60,972 nt of DNA, taken from the NCBI GenBank assembly GCA_031269465.1, contig JAISZB010000162.1, forward strand, positions 1 to 60,972, given 5' to 3'. The number at the start of each line of letters is the position of its first letter. Within the stretch, counting starts at the first letter, position 1. Shown here in pieces: positions 60,193 to 60,972 of the stretch. The notes beneath the pieces are model-generated. The model was not told the DNA's origin. It ran no database searches and worked only from the letters and a program-made list of their open reading frames with translations. A program made the translations under genes and the position numbers. Source of the DNA: Clostridiales bacterium. Its GTDB lineage: Bacteria > Bacillota > Clostridia > Lachnospirales > WQUN01.

Positions 60193-60849
60193 ATGCTAGA
60201 ATTTCTTATATCGCATTACGGCGAGGAGCTTGGGAGGGAGCTTTTCAGGCGCCAGCAAGAGCGGCTGAAGGAGCTTGCCAGAAGCATTGAGGGGAAGAAG
60301 CAGTCAAGGACGCTTGTGAAGAATATACTGCCTAGCATAGCCTTGCATCTGGTTTTGACTGATGAGCTTGGCTCAAAGGAGGCTTCTTCGGAGGTTCTGG
60401 AGGATTACTTGCGGCGCATAGGGGAGAAGCTTGGGAATCTCTACCGGAAAGCAGAGCGGGTTCCTCTCTTTTTTCAGATATTCCGCTTTGTATTCTCATT
60501 GATTGTTCTAAAAAGCGGAAGCTGGGATGCGCAAATTGTTATAAATAATCGGTTCGCGCTTGAGATCGACATCTCTAAATGCCTTTGGCATGACAGCTGC
60601 GCTGAAAATGGATGCCCTGAGCTGTGCAGCTTGTTTTGTTCAACTGATGATATAATATACGGAGCTCTTGAAAAAACAGCTTTTTTTCGGAGCGGAAGCC
60701 TTGGGTTTGGGCAGAGCGCATGCGATTTTAAATTTAAAAAGCAAAGGCTGGTTCGTCTGATTAGCGGCGGGCGCGATATTCGAAAAGGCGGCCGCTCCGC
60801 CGCCCAAGGACAGCGGCTCCTTCACAAGCTCCGCAAGCGAAGCCCATGA
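60193..60849 (+). CDS. L-2-amino-thiazoline-4-carboxylic acid hydrolase-like protein
   Basis: 218 aa, GGGAGGGG with a suitable spacer before ATG 60193. The C-terminal half (DISKCLWHDSCAENGCPELC, then SLFCSTDDIIYG and GFGQSACDFKF) carries the conserved Cys/His-rich pattern of the ATC-hydrolase family, whose founding member opens a thiazoline ring to give cysteine derivatives. Most clostridial members are uncharacterised. The N-terminal 120 residues are helical. The extra basic tail (RKGGRSAAQGQRLLHKLRKR) is longer than usual and may reflect a changed stop codon. No partner genes visible. Confidence 0.7.
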   Translation: MLEFLISHYGEELGRELFRRQQERLKELARSIEGKKQSRTLVKNILPSIALHLVLTDELGSKEASSEVLEDYLRRIGEKLGNLYRKAERVPLFFQIFRFVFSLIVLKSGSWDAQIVINNRFALEIDISKCLWHDSCAENGCPELCSLFCSTDDIIYGALEKTAFFRSGSLGFGQSACDFKFKKQRLVRLISGGRDIRKGGRSAAQGQRLLHKLRKRSP

Positions 60850-60972
60850 AGAACAGGACAGTTTAACGCCCTTAACATAAGCTCAACAGATGCCAAAACG
60901 ATTTCGAATTAGAGTTCTAAAGAAGATTCTTTTGATGCATTCAGCTCTTTTTTCATTATTTGCCTGTCTAAG

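Noticed and set aside
1-60972. tRNA or rRNA genes
   Set aside because: No cloverleaf with TTCGA(A/T)TC-type arm or rRNA signature was recognised by eye; a tRNAscan/Infernal run would settle it.

Overview
The window reads as a chromosomal stretch of an anaerobic, spore-forming Firmicute of the class Clostridia. This is inferred from strong AGGAGG-type ribosome binding sites, frequent GTG/TTG starts, an intact Csp-type subtilisin (a family tied to clostridial spore germination), an SLH plus glycoside hydrolase 18 wall protein, copper-amine-oxidase-N and SipW-dependent-type secreted proteins, and a Ser/Thr kinase with MORN repeats. No rRNA, tRNA or CRISPR array was recognised.

Layout. (1) 1-7.1 kb is a graveyard of horizontally acquired DNA: the 3' end of a large serine recombinase, a twice-frameshifted DUF6326 gene, and a decayed restriction-modification locus (frameshifted PLD-type nuclease, intact C5-cytosine methyltransferase, intact controller-type regulator, truncated Vsr). 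Joined to these are pieces of a PIN toxin, a phage/plasmid primase-helicase and a VapBC pair whose toxin is dead. (2) 7.4-11.2 kb holds ordinary genes: an MFS transporter, an unusual short RlmH-like protein, a hypothetical protein and an XRE regulator. (3) 11.3-17 kb is a second graveyard: a group II intron reverse transcriptase stub, a broken DUF2089 operon beside an intact XRE-membrane regulator, fragments of a Tn1549/Tn916-like conjugative element (VirD4 coupling protein, NlpC/CHAP hydrolase, HTH protein) and a two-component system split by an inversion. (4) 17-33 kb is mostly intact native genes: a membrane-anchored 613-aa protein, a 36-aa membrane peptide, a UvrD/PcrA helicase, a GT4 glycosyltransferase, the MORN kinase, a zinc-dependent phospholipase C-like protein, a HAD hydrolase with a DHFR-like N-terminus, a MazG/PRA-PH-like protein and a VanX-type dipeptidase lipoprotein. 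(5) 33.5-42.3 kb is a third decayed block: a DUF3987 remnant, a small-RNA-like unit, broken phnD/phnE around phnC, a 110-bp ISL3-like MITE with an 8-bp target duplication, a MerR stub and a broken sugar ABC transporter operon. (6) 43.9-61 kb is native again: Csp protease, CuAO-N/thioredoxin-like protein, sensor kinase, DnaB-like ATPase, S41 protease, SLH-GH18 protein, mannose-6-phosphate isomerase, SipW-type secreted protein and an ATC-hydrolase-like protein. Most of these genes act at the cell surface, in wall remodelling or in sporulation/germination.

The most striking signal is not a gene. From about 7.1 kb to the end, nearly every native intergenic gap carries one or more copies of an interspersed palindromic element of about 125-140 bp, together with 60-bp miniature forms and half copies. 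It starts and ends in TATAC/GTATA and folds on itself over its whole length. At least four end types exist (GATTTGCA, GCTTTTCAT, GATTTTCAT, GCTTTGCA), and in 11 of about 15 well-preserved copies the left and right ends are the same type. Several inner stem segments co-vary in the same way (GGGTACG with CGTACCC, TGATGTC with GACGTCA). The elements are absent from most of the decayed, acquired blocks, so they also separate old residents from recent arrivals. This family is the best candidate here for an undescribed genetic element.
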